From: Desulfolutivibrio sulfoxidireducens
GTDB taxonomy: Bacteria; Desulfobacterota; Desulfovibrionia; Desulfovibrionales; Desulfovibrionaceae
Assembly: GCF_013376475.1 (NCBI RefSeq)
Contig: NZ_CP045508.1
Span: 2,578,001 to 2,642,000 of the forward strand
Direction: 5' to 3'
DNA length: 64,000 nucleotides
Notes under the pieces: model-generated
The model's input: the letters and a program-made list of their open reading frames with translations, nothing else
The model's database searches: none
What the model was told of the DNA's origin: nothing
In this document: positions 25,731 through 36,575 of the stretch, piece after piece
How the letters are laid out: each line of letters starts with the position of its first letter
How positions within the stretch are numbered: the first letter of the stretch is position 1
Position numbers and translations under genes: made by a program

Positions 25731-26692
25731 CCCCCATGATCAGCATCATCATCCCGGTCTACAACAACGCGCCGACCCTGGCCGAACTGGCCGAACGCAT
25801 CGCCACGACGCTGGCCGGGGAGGACTGGGAGATCGTGTTCGTCAACGACGGCAGCCGCGACGATTCCCTGGCCGTCCTGCGGGAATTGGCCGCCGCCGAC
25901 CCCCGGATAAAGGTCGTGGCCCTGTCGCGCAACTTCGGCCAGCATCCGGCCACCAACGCGGGCATGGTCCTGGCCAAGGGCCGGGAAATCGTGTTCATGG
26001 ACGCGGATTTGCAGGACCGCCCCGAGGATATTCCCCTGCTTTTGGCCCGGCTGCGGGATCGCGCGCGCCCAGTGGACATCGTCTATACCGTCAAATCCGA
26101 GCGCTACGACGCCGCCCTGACGCGCCTGACCTCCATGATCTTCCATCACGTGCATTCCCGGCTGACGGGCTTACAGGCCCCCCCCGGAATCGGCACGTTC
26201 CGGGCCTTCACCCGGCGGGTGATGGTGGAGATGCTCCGATACGGCGAGCGCAACATCCTGTACGGACCATTGATGCTCTCCATGGGCTACGCCCATGACT
26301 TCATCCATGTCCCGCACATGGAGCGCGGCGCCGGGAAAAGCTCCTACTCCTTCGGCAAGCGCCTGGGATTGGCCGTGTCGGCCCTCGTCCGGCATACGGA
26401 CATCCCCTACCGCATATTCCTGTTCCTTGGCGGGGGAATCATCGTCTTCTCGTTTTTCTACGCCGTCTTCAACATCCTCCAGTACCTGTTCTGGGGCCGG
26501 ATTCTCATGGGCGGGCTTGAGGTCATCATCCTGCTCATGCTTTTTTTCATGGGCACGTCCTGCATTGCCATGGGGCTGATCGGCCTCTATATTTTCCAGA
26601 TATTTCAGGAGGCGTTGCGCAGGCCACGCCATCATATCGCGGAGACCATCAACCTGGCCCCCCGGGACGGCCCTCCCTTTGAGGGTCCATAG
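25727..26692 (+). CDS. Membrane GT2 glycosyltransferase (DPM1/ArnC/GtrB-like)
   Basis: A 321-residue GT2 enzyme: ISIIIPVYNNAPTLAEL, WEIVFVNDGSRDDSL, VVALSRNFGQHPATNAGM and the DxD-type motif FMDADLQDRPEDIP. Two C-terminal transmembrane helices (about 226-250 and 258-290) follow. This is the polyprenyl-phosphate sugar transferase architecture: a nucleotide sugar is loaded onto undecaprenyl phosphate for use outside the membrane. It overlaps the previous methyltransferase gene by four bases. Confidence 0.9.
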   Translation: MTPMISIIIPVYNNAPTLAELAERIATTLAGEDWEIVFVNDGSRDDSLAVLRELAAADPRIKVVALSRNFGQHPATNAGMVLAKGREIVFMDADLQDRPEDIPLLLARLRDRARPVDIVYTVKSERYDAALTRLTSMIFHHVHSRLTGLQAPPGIGTFRAFTRRVMVEMLRYGERNILYGPLMLSMGYAHDFIHVPHMERGAGKSSYSFGKRLGLAVSALVRHTDIPYRIFLFLGGGIIVFSFFYAVFNILQYLFWGRILMGGLEVIILLMLFFMGTSCIAMGLIGLYIFQIFQEALRRPRHHIAETINLAPRDGPPFEGP

Positions 26693-26794
26693 GGACATGG
26701 CGTACTCTCTTCCCAGGCGGCGGGGGGAGGGTGTCCGCCGGGCACCGAACCGCCGCGCCAACAGGTCGACGCGCCGCGTCGAGGTGTCACGCGC

Positions 26795-27526
26795 ATGAAA
26801 AAAATTGCCGTCCTCCAGTCGAATTATATCCCGTGGAAGGGGTATTTCGACATTATCGGGATGGTCGACGAGTTCATCCTCTACGACGAGGTCCAGTACA
26901 CGACCAACGACTGGCGCAACAGGAACAGGATCAAGACCCCGTCCGGTCCCGTCTGGCTGACGATCCCGGTGCTCCACAACCGCCGTTTCGGGCAACGCAT
27001 CGACGAGGCCCGCGTCAGCGACCGGCGGTGGCCGAAGAAGCATTGCCAGTCGCTTCTCACCTATTATTCCAAGGCCCCCTTTTTCAAGGTCCTGTTCCCA
27101 TCCCTGGAAGCGGTCTATGCCTCCTGCGCCGACGAAGAGCGCTTAAGCGCCATCAACCGGGCGTTTCTTCAGTGGGTATGCGACGCGCTGGGCATGGTCA
27201 CGCGGATTCGAAGCTCCCTGGACTATCCGTCGGACGGGGATCGAAACGAGCGTCTGGTCGCTCTGTGCAAGCTGGCCGGGGCGGGCGCGTATCTCTCCGG
27301 GCCGGCCGCCCGCCAGTATCTTGACGTGGCCATGTTCCGGGAAAACAGCATCGCGGTGCGGTGGATGGACTACTCGGGATATCCCGAATACCCCCAGCTC
27401 CATGGGCCGGTCTTTCGGCACGACGTGACGGTCCTCGACCTGCTTTTCAATGTGGGTCCGGAGGCGGCGTGGAAATACATCAAGAGTCCACGACCGGACG
27501 CGAAACGAGACCGAGTGGCCGTATGA
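26795..27526 (+). CDS. WbqC family protein
   Basis: A 243-residue protein matching WbqC: KKIAVLQSNYIPWKGYFDII at the N-terminus, then VDEFILYDEVQYTTNDWRNR and NRIKTPSGPVWLTIPV, all family hallmarks. WbqC-like proteins are found almost only in O-antigen and other surface-glycan clusters; the biochemical role is still unclear, with a role in amino-sugar or glycan modification proposed. About 100 bases lie between it and the preceding GT2 gene. It overlaps the next methyltransferase by four bases. Confidence 0.9.
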   Translation: MKKIAVLQSNYIPWKGYFDIIGMVDEFILYDEVQYTTNDWRNRNRIKTPSGPVWLTIPVLHNRRFGQRIDEARVSDRRWPKKHCQSLLTYYSKAPFFKVLFPSLEAVYASCADEERLSAINRAFLQWVCDALGMVTRIRSSLDYPSDGDRNERLVALCKLAGAGAYLSGPAARQYLDVAMFRENSIAVRWMDYSGYPEYPQLHGPVFRHDVTVLDLLFNVGPEAAWKYIKSPRPDAKRDRVAV

Positions 27527-28311
27527 TAAAGACGCTTTCCTCCCGCATCGGCGGCCTGGGGGTCAGGCTGCGGAACGTCCTTTCCAGGAGGATGTTTTCG
27601 TGCGTCGAGACCTGCTTTTCCGGTGTCGTATTGGATGTCGGCGGCGGTTCGTTCTATCGCTACGTCCGCACGCGGATGCCCGCGGTCACGCGGTGGATCA
27701 CCCTCGACCCGGACGCAACGGGCCTCACAAAAGATGACGACCAAAGACACGTCAATCTCGTCGGGGACGGGTGCAACCTGTGCTTCGGCGACGCCACGTT
27801 CGATGCCGTGCTCAACAGTCAGGTACTCGAGCACGTCATGGAGCCGCTGCGCATGGTCGCCGAGGTGGCCCGCGTGCTCAAGCCCGGGGGATACGCGATT
27901 TTCCTCGTTCCCCAAACCGCCTGCGTCCATCTGATCCCCCATTGCTACGGCAATTTCACCATCTACTGGATTCGCCGGGCACTACGGGAGAACAACCTGA
28001 GCATTGTCGAGGAGGCGGCCCTGGGAGGGTTCTGGCGCACCATCCTCTTTCGGTTTCTCTATTTTTTTTGTGAGGCCTTCCGGCTCCCCGGCTTCTCCGA
28101 TGCGGGCATCACGCGCAACCGCTGCTTTTATGCGCTCTTTCCGCTTATGGTCCTCTACATCCTGGTCAGCATGCCCATCCTGCTCCTTTTGCAACTGGGG
28201 GACCTGAAGGAAGAGCCCAACAACCACCTTGTCGTGGCCAGAAAGGATGCCCCACCCATGGAGACGCGCACTCCTGGAGTCGGCCGGACCTCGGGAACAC
28301 GAAACAGGTAA
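27523..28311 (+). CDS. Class I SAM-dependent methyltransferase with C-terminal membrane segment
   Basis: A 262-residue protein with SAM motif I GVVLDVGGGSFYRYVR, LDPDATGLTK, and the downstream FDAVLNSQVLEHVMEPLRM and LKPGGYAIFLVPQ. A hydrophobic helix at about 206-224 (ALFPLMVLYILVSMPILLLL) may anchor it to the membrane. The start ATG overlaps the WbqC stop. It is likely the last gene of this transcription block, since 350 bases separate it from the aminotransferase. Confidence 0.85.
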   Translation: MIKTLSSRIGGLGVRLRNVLSRRMFSCVETCFSGVVLDVGGGSFYRYVRTRMPAVTRWITLDPDATGLTKDDDQRHVNLVGDGCNLCFGDATFDAVLNSQVLEHVMEPLRMVAEVARVLKPGGYAIFLVPQTACVHLIPHCYGNFTIYWIRRALRENNLSIVEEAALGGFWRTILFRFLYFFCEAFRLPGFSDAGITRNRCFYALFPLMVLYILVSMPILLLLQLGDLKEEPNNHLVVARKDAPPMETRTPGVGRTSGTRNR

Positions 28312-28665
28312 CATGAACGCCCGGTTTGCGTTTTGAAGATTTCCGGGCCATGATGGATATATTTGTTTATTGTCCATCGCTTTCTCTTCTCTCTTTCAAT
28401 TCTTTCGCGGATATGAGATCGACGCCGTTTCGTGGCGGTTGTTCGTGACTGGATGCCTCATGTCGGGTCCCTAGAAAAATACGAAGATAGGGAACGTTTT
28501 TTTAAAGAGTATCCTTGAGATTCATGTGCACGAATATCGAGGATACGGCACGAACCGCGACGACGGGGTGCGGCGCGCCATACGCTGTGACCATGAACCG
28601 CGTCCGGCGGACAGACGTTTGCGGCAACCATGCATATTCTTGACTTCGAAGAGCGAGCATCGCAT
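28312..28665. other. 354-base spacer before the aminotransferase gene
   Basis: AT-richer than its surroundings. No gene, strong hairpin or clear promoter is seen. A second in-frame ATG at 28630 exists, but the extra residues do not resemble the aminotransferase family. Confidence 0.5.
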
Positions 28666-29829
28666 ATGAATTTCAAAGTACCGTTCAATCGTCCGTTCAT
28701 CGCCGGAAGGGAGCTGCACTACATCACGCAGGCGGTGAGGCAGGGCCATCTTTCCGGAGACGGCTATTACAGCAAGCGCTGCCAGCAGTGGCTGGCGGAA
28801 AATTTCGGGGTCCGGCAGGCCCTGCTGACCCATTCCTGCACCGCGGCCCTGGAGATGGCCGCCTTGTTGTGCGAGGTGGGGCCGGGGGACGAGGTGATCA
28901 TGCCGTCATTCACCTTCTCGTCCACGGCCACGGCGTTTGTCCTGCGCGGGGCCACCCCGGTATTCGTGGACATCCGTCCGGATACCCTCAACCTTGATGA
29001 AAAACTGCTGGAGCAGGCCCTGACCCCTCGAACAAAGGTCATTGTCCCGGTGCACTACGCCGGGGTGCCCTGCGAGATGGACGTGATCATGGACCTGGCG
29101 AGCCGTCACGACGTCCTGGTTGTCGAGGACGCGGCGCAGGCCTTCTTTTCCACCTACAAAGGGAAAAAGTTGGGGAGTTTCGGACAATTGGGCTGCCTGA
29201 GCTTCCACGAGACCAAGAACATCATCAGCGGCGAGGGCGGCGCGCTCTTGCTCAACGACCCACGTTTCGTGGGGCGCGCCGAGATCATTCGCGAGAAAGG
29301 CACCAACCGCTCCCAATTCTTCCGGGGTCAGGTGGACAAATACACCTGGGTGGACGTGGGCTCGTCGTATCTGCCCAGCGAGCTTATCGGGGCCTTCCTC
29401 TGGGGTCAGATCGAGGAGGCGGAGAGGATCATTGCCGATCGCCGCCGGTCCTTCGACGCCTACCTCGAGGCCCTGCGCCCCCTTCAGGATGCCGGCCACG
29501 TCCAGCTCCCGAACATCCCGGATGGCGTCTCCAACGGGCACCTCTTCTACATCGTCACCGACTCCCTGCAAACCCGCGAGGCCCTGTCCGCGTATTTGCT
29601 GGGCTATGGCATCTCGGCCATCTTCCACTATGTCCCCTTGCACTCCTCGCCGGCCGGAACGCGTTATGGCCGCGCGGCTGGGGAACTGCCCGTGACCGTG
29701 GCCACCGCCGACCGTTTGCTGCGTCTGCCGCTTTTTTTCGGCATGCGCGAAGAGGACGTGGCCTATGTGACGGGACGTCTCTTCGATTTTTATTGCCCGA
29801 AGGGAAAAGGTGGGTGCGGCGGGGTGTGA
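28666..29829 (+). CDS. wecE: WecE/RffA-type dTDP-4-amino-4,6-dideoxygalactose transaminase
   Basis: A 387-residue PLP sugar aminotransferase. Close agreement with WecE/RffA is seen in GDGYYSKRCQQWLAENFGV, LTHSCTAALEMAALLCEV, VIVPVHYAGVPCEMDVIM, VVEDAAQAFFSTYKGKKLG and REKGTNRSQFFRGQVDKYTW. The PLP lysine is Lys184 in SFHETKN. In E. coli the enzyme makes dTDP-4-amino-4,6-dideoxy-galactose for enterobacterial common antigen; here it probably supplies an amino sugar to the island's glycan. The PLP region reads ISGEGG where the E. coli protein has an extra glycine (from memory). The ATG at 28666 is chosen to fit the family start; the ribosome-binding site is weak. Confidence 0.9.
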   Translation: MNFKVPFNRPFIAGRELHYITQAVRQGHLSGDGYYSKRCQQWLAENFGVRQALLTHSCTAALEMAALLCEVGPGDEVIMPSFTFSSTATAFVLRGATPVFVDIRPDTLNLDEKLLEQALTPRTKVIVPVHYAGVPCEMDVIMDLASRHDVLVVEDAAQAFFSTYKGKKLGSFGQLGCLSFHETKNIISGEGGALLLNDPRFVGRAEIIREKGTNRSQFFRGQVDKYTWVDVGSSYLPSELIGAFLWGQIEEAERIIADRRRSFDAYLEALRPLQDAGHVQLPNIPDGVSNGHLFYIVTDSLQTREALSAYLLGYGISAIFHYVPLHSSPAGTRYGRAAGELPVTVATADRLLRLPLFFGMREEDVAYVTGRLFDFYCPKGKGGCGGV

Positions 29830-29877
29830 CGTGGTCCCCGAGGTGGAAGAACTCCGCCGTTTTCCCCAAAAACGCGC

Positions 29878-30435
29878 TCAAGAAAGCGTCGCAAGGAGGG
29901 ATTGCGCGGTCATGAACCGCACACCGGCGTGGCGCATAGCCTCCAGGGCCTGTTCCGCGTCCCCCGTCCGAAGATCCACCCCGGCTATGGCGTCCGAAAC
30001 CACGGTGGCCGTTAGGCCGCGCTTCATTGCGTCAATGGCGCAGCTTTTAATACTATATTCCGTAGCCACTCCGACCAGATAAAGATGGGAAACATCGAGG
30101 CCATTCAAGATGCGTTCCGCAATACCGTCATGGAAAAGGCTCAGGGAATTCTTGTGCAGGACGATGTCCCCAGGCTCAGGGGACAACTCCTGGATGATCC
30201 GAGCGCCAGACGAGCCCACCAGACAATGCGCTGCCCACTCTGAAAACTCCTGAGAGTTCTCAGGATGTGCATCGTTGCCATAAATGGCCGGTGCACCACA
30301 GTCTCGAAAGGCGACCTTGAGCCGGGCAATGGGGCCGACCACCGTCCGCCCCTTCTCGAAATACAGCTTTCCAGAAGGCAGGATAAAATCATCCAACATG
30401 TCGATAATGACAAGCGCTTTTTGCATGAGAAACAC
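29878..30435 (-). CDS. Isochorismatase-fold protein with altered nucleophile
   Basis: A 185-residue isochorismatase/nicotinamidase-fold protein. The Asp of the catalytic triad is in LVIIDMLDDF (Asp12) and the Lys in IVLHKNSLSLF (Lys95). The third residue, normally Cys in a GVATDYC-type motif, is Ser128 in VGVATEYSIKSCAID; a cysteine appears four residues later (Cys132). It may thus be inactive, use the serine, or act on another substrate. It converges with the aminotransferase gene, 48 bases apart. Confidence 0.8.
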   Translation of the reverse strand: MFLMQKALVIIDMLDDFILPSGKLYFEKGRTVVGPIARLKVAFRDCGAPAIYGNDAHPENSQEFSEWAAHCLVGSSGARIIQELSPEPGDIVLHKNSLSLFHDGIAERILNGLDVSHLYLVGVATEYSIKSCAIDAMKRGLTATVVSDAIAGVDLRTGDAEQALEAMRHAGVRFMTAQSLLATLS

Positions 30436-30710
30436 CTCTCGGCCATCCGGGGCGCTGTAATCCGCCCCGCAGGCATCATGCGCCGCGGTTGTTCAGTCAT
30501 CGCGGCGCGTTTCGACGGGCAATCCGGCCCGGATTTTCCTGCCGCCCCCCATGCCCAAGGGTCTGGTGGGCACCCGTTACCAAATGTGGGTTTATCGGGC
30601 TTTCGGGCGGTTGGGAAGGGCATTTCGCGCGAAACTCCAGCGGGATGGAGCAGGCATGGCGAGGTCACTGACCTTCCCACCGTCGAGACCATTGCACGGG
30701 AACGGGCACG

Positions 30711-30742
30711 AAACAACCACCACCTGAAGCTGGTGGTTGTTT
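30711..30742. repeat. Perfect 12-bp inverted repeat
   Basis: Arms AAACAACCACCA (30711-30722) and TGGTGGTTGTTT (30731-30742) with loop CCTGAAGC. The plus-strand arm ends in TTT but no longer T-run follows. It may terminate minus-strand or plus-strand transcription weakly. Similar subterminal hairpins occur at ends of IS200/IS605-type elements, but no such transposase is nearby. Confidence 0.55.
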
Positions 30743-31093
30743 GGTCAAAAAATACATGAAAGACATTAGTTGTACGCGGCACTGGAGGGATGCCCAGACT
30801 TCGTGCTCCCGAGTTTCCCACAGTCGCGGGTCTATGCGCAGGGTCGTCGCTGGCCGTCGGGCGGACCTGCGCAGCATGGAGGAGCCGTCCCGGCCCGGAC
30901 GCATGTCTCCCGCGCGGCCCGCGGACGGCATCGCGTCCCCTTCCCTATGGATTGACGGTGGACCCGGGTCGGCCCGCTTCAACCAAACGTCGTGCGGCAC
31001 CCGTCATCCTGACACACCTCTTTTTCATTCCTTGCGTCAGTCGTAAATACACACAAAAATCCGAACATGCTGATATAAAAAGATATTTTTCCA

Positions 31094-31122
31094 TTGACAT
31101 TGTGCAAACAATAAGCACATTT
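31094..31122 (+). promoter_or_regulatory. Candidate promoter of the first RTX gene
   Basis: A perfect TTGACA (31094-31099), then 17 bases, then ACATTT (31117-31122), a poor -10; TTTATT just downstream is an alternative. It lies in the AT-rich tract about 95 bases before the RTX start codon, and no better candidate was seen. Confidence 0.4.
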
Positions 31123-31217
31123 TATTTTTAAATATAAAATTCTGTCCTGTAATCCCTGCATGTTCATGGCGAACCACAACCCTATACGGCTGTTCATAGG
31201 CACAGCGAGGTGACGAA

Positions 31218-34200
31218 ATGGCAAATCTCGCAGGCACGAGCGGCAACGACACACTGATCGGCGGAGCTGACGGTGACCTGATAACCGGTCTTGCAGGCGA
31301 CGATTCACTCTCCGGTAACGCGGGTGACGACACCATAAGCGGCGGGGCGGACCACGACACCCTAAACGGCGGGGCGGGCAACGATACCCTAAGCGGCGGG
31401 ACGGGCAACGACATCCTGGATGGCGGCGACGGCACGGATACAGCCTCCTATGCCGACGCGACAGCCGGCGTGACGGTCGGTTTGAGTGGTGACACCGGGC
31501 AGGACACCGGCGGCGCGGGCTACGACACCCTCACAGGCTTCGAAAATCTGGAAGGCGGCTCGGGCAACGACATCCTGGACGGCGATAGCGGAAACAATCT
31601 GCTGTCCGGCGGGGCGGGCAACGACATCATTGACGGCGGGGCGGGCGACGACATCATTGACGGCGGGGACGGCGACGACTGGATTCACCCCAGTGACGGG
31701 AGCGACACCGTTACCGGCGGTGGCGGCAATGACGAGATGTCCGTGGACGGTCCCGGCGACCAGGTCTACGGTGATGCCGGCGACGACACGATCAGTGTAG
31801 GGACCAGCGAACTGACCGGGGTGGTCATTGATGGGGGAACCGGGACGGACGTCCTGGTGAGTTTTAACCAAAACATCAGCGGCGCGACGATCAGCAATGT
31901 CGAGACGCTGGATATCTCAAGCGAGAACCCCACCCTCCACGCCGGGTACACCCCCACCCTCACCGCCGCGCAACTGGCCGGTTTTACGACCATCACCACC
32001 GGTTCCGAAGACGGGTGGGCCGGTCTACAAGCCGCCAGCGCGGGCACATACGACTTGTCCTCGAAAACCACCGTTGGCACGATCGCCCTGCACGGTACAT
32101 CCGGGAACGATGTCTTGATCGGCGACGGAAAGTCACAGGGACTTTATGGCAATAATGGCGACGATTCTCTCTCCGGCGGCGCAGGCAACGATACCCTCGA
32201 TGGCGGGAGGGGCAACGACACCCTAAGCGGCGGGGAGGGCGACGACACGCTCTATGGCAGTTCCGACAGGACCACCATTTTCGGTGGCGACGGCAACGAC
32301 AAGATAACCATGCCTGCTTCTGGCCAGGTTTTCGGCGAGGCTGGTAACGATACCATCTCCATCTGCTACGACTCGGACCTGACAGGGACCAGCATCGACG
32401 GCGGGGACGGGACGGATGTCCTGGCCAACTACGGCTATGATTTAATCGGCGCGACAATCTCCGGCGTGGAGACGCTGGAGACTTGGATGGCGACGCTTAC
32501 TGCCCTACAATTTTCCGGATTTACGACCATCACTGCCGGTGACGCGGACGAAAGCGCCACGCTCACCGCAGCCAGCGCGGGGACGTACGACTTGTCCTCG
32601 AAAACCACCATTGGCACGATCAATCTGTCCGGTTCATCCGGGAACGATGTCTTGATAGGCGACGGCGCGTCACAGACTCTTTCTGGCAACGCTGGAGACG
32701 ATTCTCTCTCCGGGGGCTCGGGCAACGACACCCTTTCCGGCAACGATGGCAACGACAGCCTGGACGCTGGAACAGGCAACGATGTTTTGGATGGCGGCAC
32801 GGGCAACGACACCCTTGCCGGCGGCGCGGGTTCCGATACGGCCAGCTACGCCTGGGCCACGGACGCCGTGACCGTGAGCACCGGCAGGACCACCCCCCAG
32901 AACACGGGAGGGGGCGGCACGGACACCCTGTCCTCCATCGAAAACCTCATCGGCGGCTCCGGCGACGACGTCCTGACCGGCAATTCCCCGGCCAACACGC
33001 TGTTGGGCAATGCGGGCAACGACAGCCTGTCAGGGGGCATCGGCAACGACAGCCTTTCCGGCGGCACGGACAACGACACCCTCGACGGCGGCACGGGCAA
33101 CGACACCCTAATCGGCGGGGAGGGCAACGACACCTACGTGGTGGATACCTCCGACGATACGATCACGGAATCCAGCACCCTGGCCACGGAGATCGACACG
33201 GTTACGTCCTCGGTCACCTGGACGCTGGGGGACAACCTGGAAAACCTGACCCTGACCGGGTCGTCAGCCATAAACGGTACGGGCAACGCCCTGGACAACG
33301 TCATCACCGGCAACACCGCCGCCAACGTCTTACATGGCGGCACGGGCAACGACACCCTCGACGGCGCCACGGGCAACGACACCCTGAACGGCGGTTCCGG
33401 TTCGGATACGGTAAGCTACGCCTGGGCCACCGAATCCGTGACCGTGAGCACCGGCATAACCACGGCCCAGAACACCGGGGCCGGCGGCACGGACACCTTC
33501 TCCTCCATCGAAAACCTCATCGGCGGCAGCGGCAACGACGTCCTGACCGGCAATTCCCCGGCCAACACGCTTATAGGCAATGCCGGCAACGACAGCCTGT
33601 CCGGCGGCATCGGCAATGACAGCCTTTCCGGCGGCTCGGGCAACGACACCCTGGACGGCGGCACGGGCAACGACACCCTGAGCGGCGGCTCCGGGTCGGA
33701 TACGGTGAGCTACGCCTGGGCCACCGAAGCCGTAACCGTGACCACCGACACAAACATAGCCCAGAATACCGGCGGAGGCGGCACGGACACCCTGTCCTCC
33801 ATCGAAAACCTCATCGGGGGCAGCGGCAACGACGTCCTGACCGGCAATTCCCAGGCCAACACCCTTGTGGGCAACGCCGGCGACGACAGCCTGGACGGCG
33901 GCAGCGGCAACGATTCCCTGGACGGGGGCACGGGCAACGACACGCTCGACGGCTACACTGGCAACGACACCCTTTCCGGCGGCGCAGGTTCCGATACGGC
34001 CAGCTACGCCTGGGCCACGTCCGCCGTGACCGTGAGCACCGGCACAACCACGGCCCAGGACACCGGGGCCGGCGGCACGGACACCCTGTCCTCCATCGAA
34101 AACCTCATCGGCGGCTCCGGGAATGACGTCCTGACCGGCAATTCCCCGGCCAATACGCTTATAGGCAACGCCGGCGACGACAGCCTGTCCGGGGGCATCG

Positions 34201-36512
34201 GCAACGACTCCCTGGACGGCGGCACGGGCAACGATGTCTTGGACGGCGGCACTGGAAACGACTCACTCATCGGCGGCGCAGGTTCGGATACGGTAAGCTA
34301 TGCCTGGGCCACGTCCGCCGTGACCGTGAGCACTGGCACAACCACGGCCCAGGACACCGGCGGGGGCGGCACCGACACCTTCTCCTCCATCGAAAACCTC
34401 ATCGGGGGCAGCGGCAACGACGTCCTGACCGGCAATTCCCCGGCCAATACCCTTGTGGGCAACGCGGGCGACGACAGCCTGTCCGGGGGCATCGGCAACG
34501 ACTCCCTGGACGGCGGCACGGGCAACGACACCCTGAGCGGCGGTTCCGGTTCGGATACGGTAAGCTACGCCTGGGCCACGGCCGCCGTGACCGTGAGCAC
34601 CGGCACGACCACGGCCCAGAACACCGGGGCCGGCGGCACGGACACCCTGGCCTCCATCGAAAACGTCATCGGCGGCTCCGGAAATGACGTCCTGACCGGC
34701 AATTCCCCGGCCAACACACTGGTAGGCAACGCCGGCGACGACAGCCTGTCCGGGGGCATCGGCAACGACAGCCTTTCCGGCGGCGCGGGCAACGACACCC
34801 TCGACGGGGGCACGGGCAACGACACCCTGTCCGGCGGCGCAGGTTCGGATACGGTGAGCTATGCCTGGGCCACCGAAGCCGTGACCGTGAGCACCGGCAC
34901 AACCACGGCCCAGGACACCGGGGCTGGCGGCACCGACACCTTCTCCTCCATCGAAAACGTCATCGGCGGCTCTGGAAATGACGTCCTGACCGGCAATTCC
35001 CCGGCCAACACCCTTGTGGGCAACGCGGGCGACGACAGCCTTGACGGCGGCACCGGCAACGACAACCTTTCCGGCGGTTCCGGCGACGACTTCCTTCTTG
35101 GCGGCGACGGCAACGATTCGCTGGATGGCGGAAACGGCGACGACATCCTTATGGGCGACGCAGGCGACGATACCATCAATGGCGGGATTGGGCACGACAC
35201 TCTTAATGCTGCAGACGGGAATGATTCGCTGGATGGCGGAGACGGCGACGACATCCTTACGGGCGACGCCGGCGACGATACCATCAATAGCGGGATTGGA
35301 CAAGACACTCTTGATGGTGGAGACGGGAATGATGTTCTCATTGGCGAGGATGGCGACGATATCTTGATCGATTTCTGCGGTGACAACACGTTCGACGGTG
35401 GTGCTGGGAACGACGACTTAACCGGCGGTGACGGAAACGATACGCTCAATGGCGGAGATGGGGACGATTCACTGGTAGATTTCGAGGGGGATAATCTCCT
35501 GTATGGAGGGAGCGGTAACGACTCCCTGTTCAGTATGCAGGGAAATAATGATACCCTGTACGGCGGCGCGGGTAATGACACCCTCAACGGCGGCGCGGGC
35601 AACGACTCCATGGACGGCGGTAACGGCGACGACACGCTCGTCGCCGGCACTGGCAACGACACCCTGTTCGGCGGTTCCGGTTCGGATACGGTAAGCTACG
35701 CCTGGGCCACCGAAGCTGTAACCGTAAGCACCGGCACAACCACGGCCCAGAACACCGGGGCCGGCGGCACGGACACCCTGTCCGGCATCGAAAATGTCCT
35801 TGGCGGCTCCGGCAACGACGTCCTGACCGGCAATTCCCCGGCCAACACCTTTGACGGCGGTGACGGGGACGACACCCTCTCCGGCGGCATCGGCAACGAC
35901 AGCCTTTCCGGCGGCGCGGGCAACGATGTCATAGACGGCGGCACTGGAAACGACTCGCTCATCGGCGGCGCAGGTTCCGATACGGCCAGCTACGCCTGGG
36001 CCACGGCCGCCGTGACCGTGAGCACCGGCACAACCACGGCCCAGAACACCGGGGCCGGCGGCACCGACACCTTCTCCTCCATCGAAAACGTCATCGGCGG
36101 CAGCGGCGACGACACCCTGACCGGCAATTCCCCGGCCAACACCCTGTCGGGCGGGGCGGGCAACGACACCCTGACCGGGGGCCTCGGCTCCGACACCCTG
36201 ACCGGAGGCACCGGCAACGACGTGTTCGTGTACACCGCCACCACCGAATCCCCCAGCGGGACCGGCCGGGACACCCTCACGGACTTCGCCACAGGTGACA
36301 CGATCCGCCTGACCGCCATCGACGCCAACACGACTCAATCCGGGAACCAGGCATTCACCTACATCGGCTCGTCGGCCTTCACGGGCGTGGCCGGGCAATT
36401 GAACTCTGTCAGCGGCATCGTCTCCGGGGACATAAACGGGGACGGAACAGCCGACTTCCAGATTCGCCTGTCCAACAGCGCGACCCTGACGGCGAGTTCC
36501 TTCAACCTGTGA
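31218..36512 (+). CDS. Giant RTX calcium-binding beta-roll protein (RTX-1)
   Basis: A 1764-residue protein built mainly of glycine/aspartate nonapeptides of the GGxGNDTLx type, which bind calcium and fold into parallel beta-rolls. The N-terminus [19 protein letters not shown] has no Sec signal peptide, as usual for type I substrates. Residues about 195-500 hold two diverged copies of a non-RTX domain (ending TYDLSSKTT and [16 protein letters not shown] segments). From about residue 535 come nine modules with SYAWAT. One insert, near 640-700, reads [21 protein letters not shown] serralysin-like C-terminal domain (about 1660-1764: [58 protein letters not shown]) carries the likely secretion signal. 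No enzymatic domain is seen; an adhesin or S-layer-like role is likely. GAGG lies eight bases before the ATG. Confidence 0.9.
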   Translation: MANLAGTSGNDTLIGGADGDLITGLAGDDSLSGNAGDDTISGGADHDTLNGGAGNDTLSGGTGNDILDGGDGTDTASYADATAGVTVGLSGDTGQDTGGAGYDTLTGFENLEGGSGNDILDGDSGNNLLSGGAGNDIIDGGAGDDIIDGGDGDDWIHPSDGSDTVTGGGGNDEMSVDGPGDQVYGDAGDDTISVGTSELTGVVIDGGTGTDVLVSFNQNISGATISNVETLDISSENPTLHAGYTPTLTAAQLAGFTTITTGSEDGWAGLQAASAGTYDLSSKTTVGTIALHGTSGNDVLIGDGKSQGLYGNNGDDSLSGGAGNDTLDGGRGNDTLSGGEGDDTLYGSSDRTTIFGGDGNDKITMPASGQVFGEAGNDTISICYDSDLTGTSIDGGDGTDVLANYGYDLIGATISGVETLETWMATLTALQFSGFTTITAGDADESATLTAASAGTYDLSSKTTIGTINLSGSSGNDVLIGDGASQTLSGNAGDDSLSGGSGNDTLSGNDGNDSLDAGTGNDVLDGGTGNDTLAGGAGSDTASYAWATDAVTVSTGRTTPQNTGGGGTDTLSSIENLIGGSGDDVLTGNSPANTLLGNAGNDSLSGGIGNDSLSGGTDNDTLDGGTGNDTLIGGEGNDTYVVDTSDDTITESSTLATEIDTVTSSVTWTLGDNLENLTLTGSSAINGTGNALDNVITGNTAANVLHGGTGNDTLDGATGNDTLNGGSGSDTVSYAWATESVTVSTGITTAQNTGAGGTDTFSSIENLIGGSGNDVLTGNSPANTLIGNAGNDSLSGGIGNDSLSGGSGNDTLDGGTGNDTLSGGSGSDTVSYAWATEAVTVTTDTNIAQNTGGGGTDTLSSIENLIGGSGNDVLTGNSQANTLVGNAGDDSLDGGSGNDSLDGGTGNDTLDGYTGNDTLSGGAGSDTASYAWATSAVTVSTGTTTAQDTGAGGTDTLSSIENLIGGSGNDVLTGNSPANTLIGNAGDDSLSGGIGNDSLDGGTGNDVLDGGTGNDSLIGGAGSDTVSYAWATSAVTVSTGTTTAQDTGGGGTDTFSSIENLIGGSGNDVLTGNSPANTLVGNAGDDSLSGGIGNDSLDGGTGNDTLSGGSGSDTVSYAWATAAVTVSTGTTTAQNTGAGGTDTLASIENVIGGSGNDVLTGNSPANTLVGNAGDDSLSGGIGNDSLSGGAGNDTLDGGTGNDTLSGGAGSDTVSYAWATEAVTVSTGTTTAQDTGAGGTDTFSSIENVIGGSGNDVLTGNSPANTLVGNAGDDSLDGGTGNDNLSGGSGDDFLLGGDGNDSLDGGNGDDILMGDAGDDTINGGIGHDTLNAADGNDSLDGGDGDDILTGDAGDDTINSGIGQDTLDGGDGNDVLIGEDGDDILIDFCGDNTFDGGAGNDDLTGGDGNDTLNGGDGDDSLVDFEGDNLLYGGSGNDSLFSMQGNNDTLYGGAGNDTLNGGAGNDSMDGGNGDDTLVAGTGNDTLFGGSGSDTVSYAWATEAVTVSTGTTTAQNTGAGGTDTLSGIENVLGGSGNDVLTGNSPANTFDGGDGDDTLSGGIGNDSLSGGAGNDVIDGGTGNDSLIGGAGSDTASYAWATAAVTVSTGTTTAQNTGAGGTDTFSSIENVIGGSGDDTLTGNSPANTLSGGAGNDTLTGGLGSDTLTGGTGNDVFVYTATTESPSGTGRDTLTDFATGDTIRLTAIDANTTQSGNQAFTYIGSSAFTGVAGQLNSVSGIVSGDINGDGTADFQIRLSNSATLTASSFNL
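32846..36250 (+). repeat. 294-bp tandem modules in RTX-1
   Basis: Equivalent points of the module fall at about 32846, 33416, 33710, 34004, 34298, 34565, 34859, 35696 and 35990. Steps are 294 bp (98 codons) except for 570 (an inserted segment), 267 (one 27-bp turn fewer) and 837 (a run of plain nonapeptides). Each module has an RTX run plus the SYAWAT...[11 protein letters not shown]...GTDT...SIEN segment and ends [13 protein letters not shown]. Confidence 0.85.
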
Positions 36513-36538
36513 CCAGCTTTTTTGAAGCGCATGACCCA

Positions 36539-36575
36539 GGTCCGGCCGGGACTGAAAACCCGGCCGGACCATTTT
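36539..36575 (+). terminator. Intrinsic terminator after RTX-1
   Basis: Perfect 12-bp arms GGTCCGGCCGGG (36539-36550) and CCCGGCCGGACC (36559-36570) with loop ACTGAAAA, followed by ATTTT. Located 27 bases after the stop codon. The same loop and nearly the same stem recur after RTX-2. Confidence 0.85.

Larger units (their letters stand above)
30436..31217. other. 782-base spacer upstream of the first RTX gene
   Basis: No convincing gene. The left part (to about 31010) is GC-rich; the right part (31020-31200) drops sharply to AT-rich sequence, marking the edge of the RTX region. It holds the hairpin at 30711-30742 and a promoter-like pair at 31094-31122. Confidence 0.6.
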
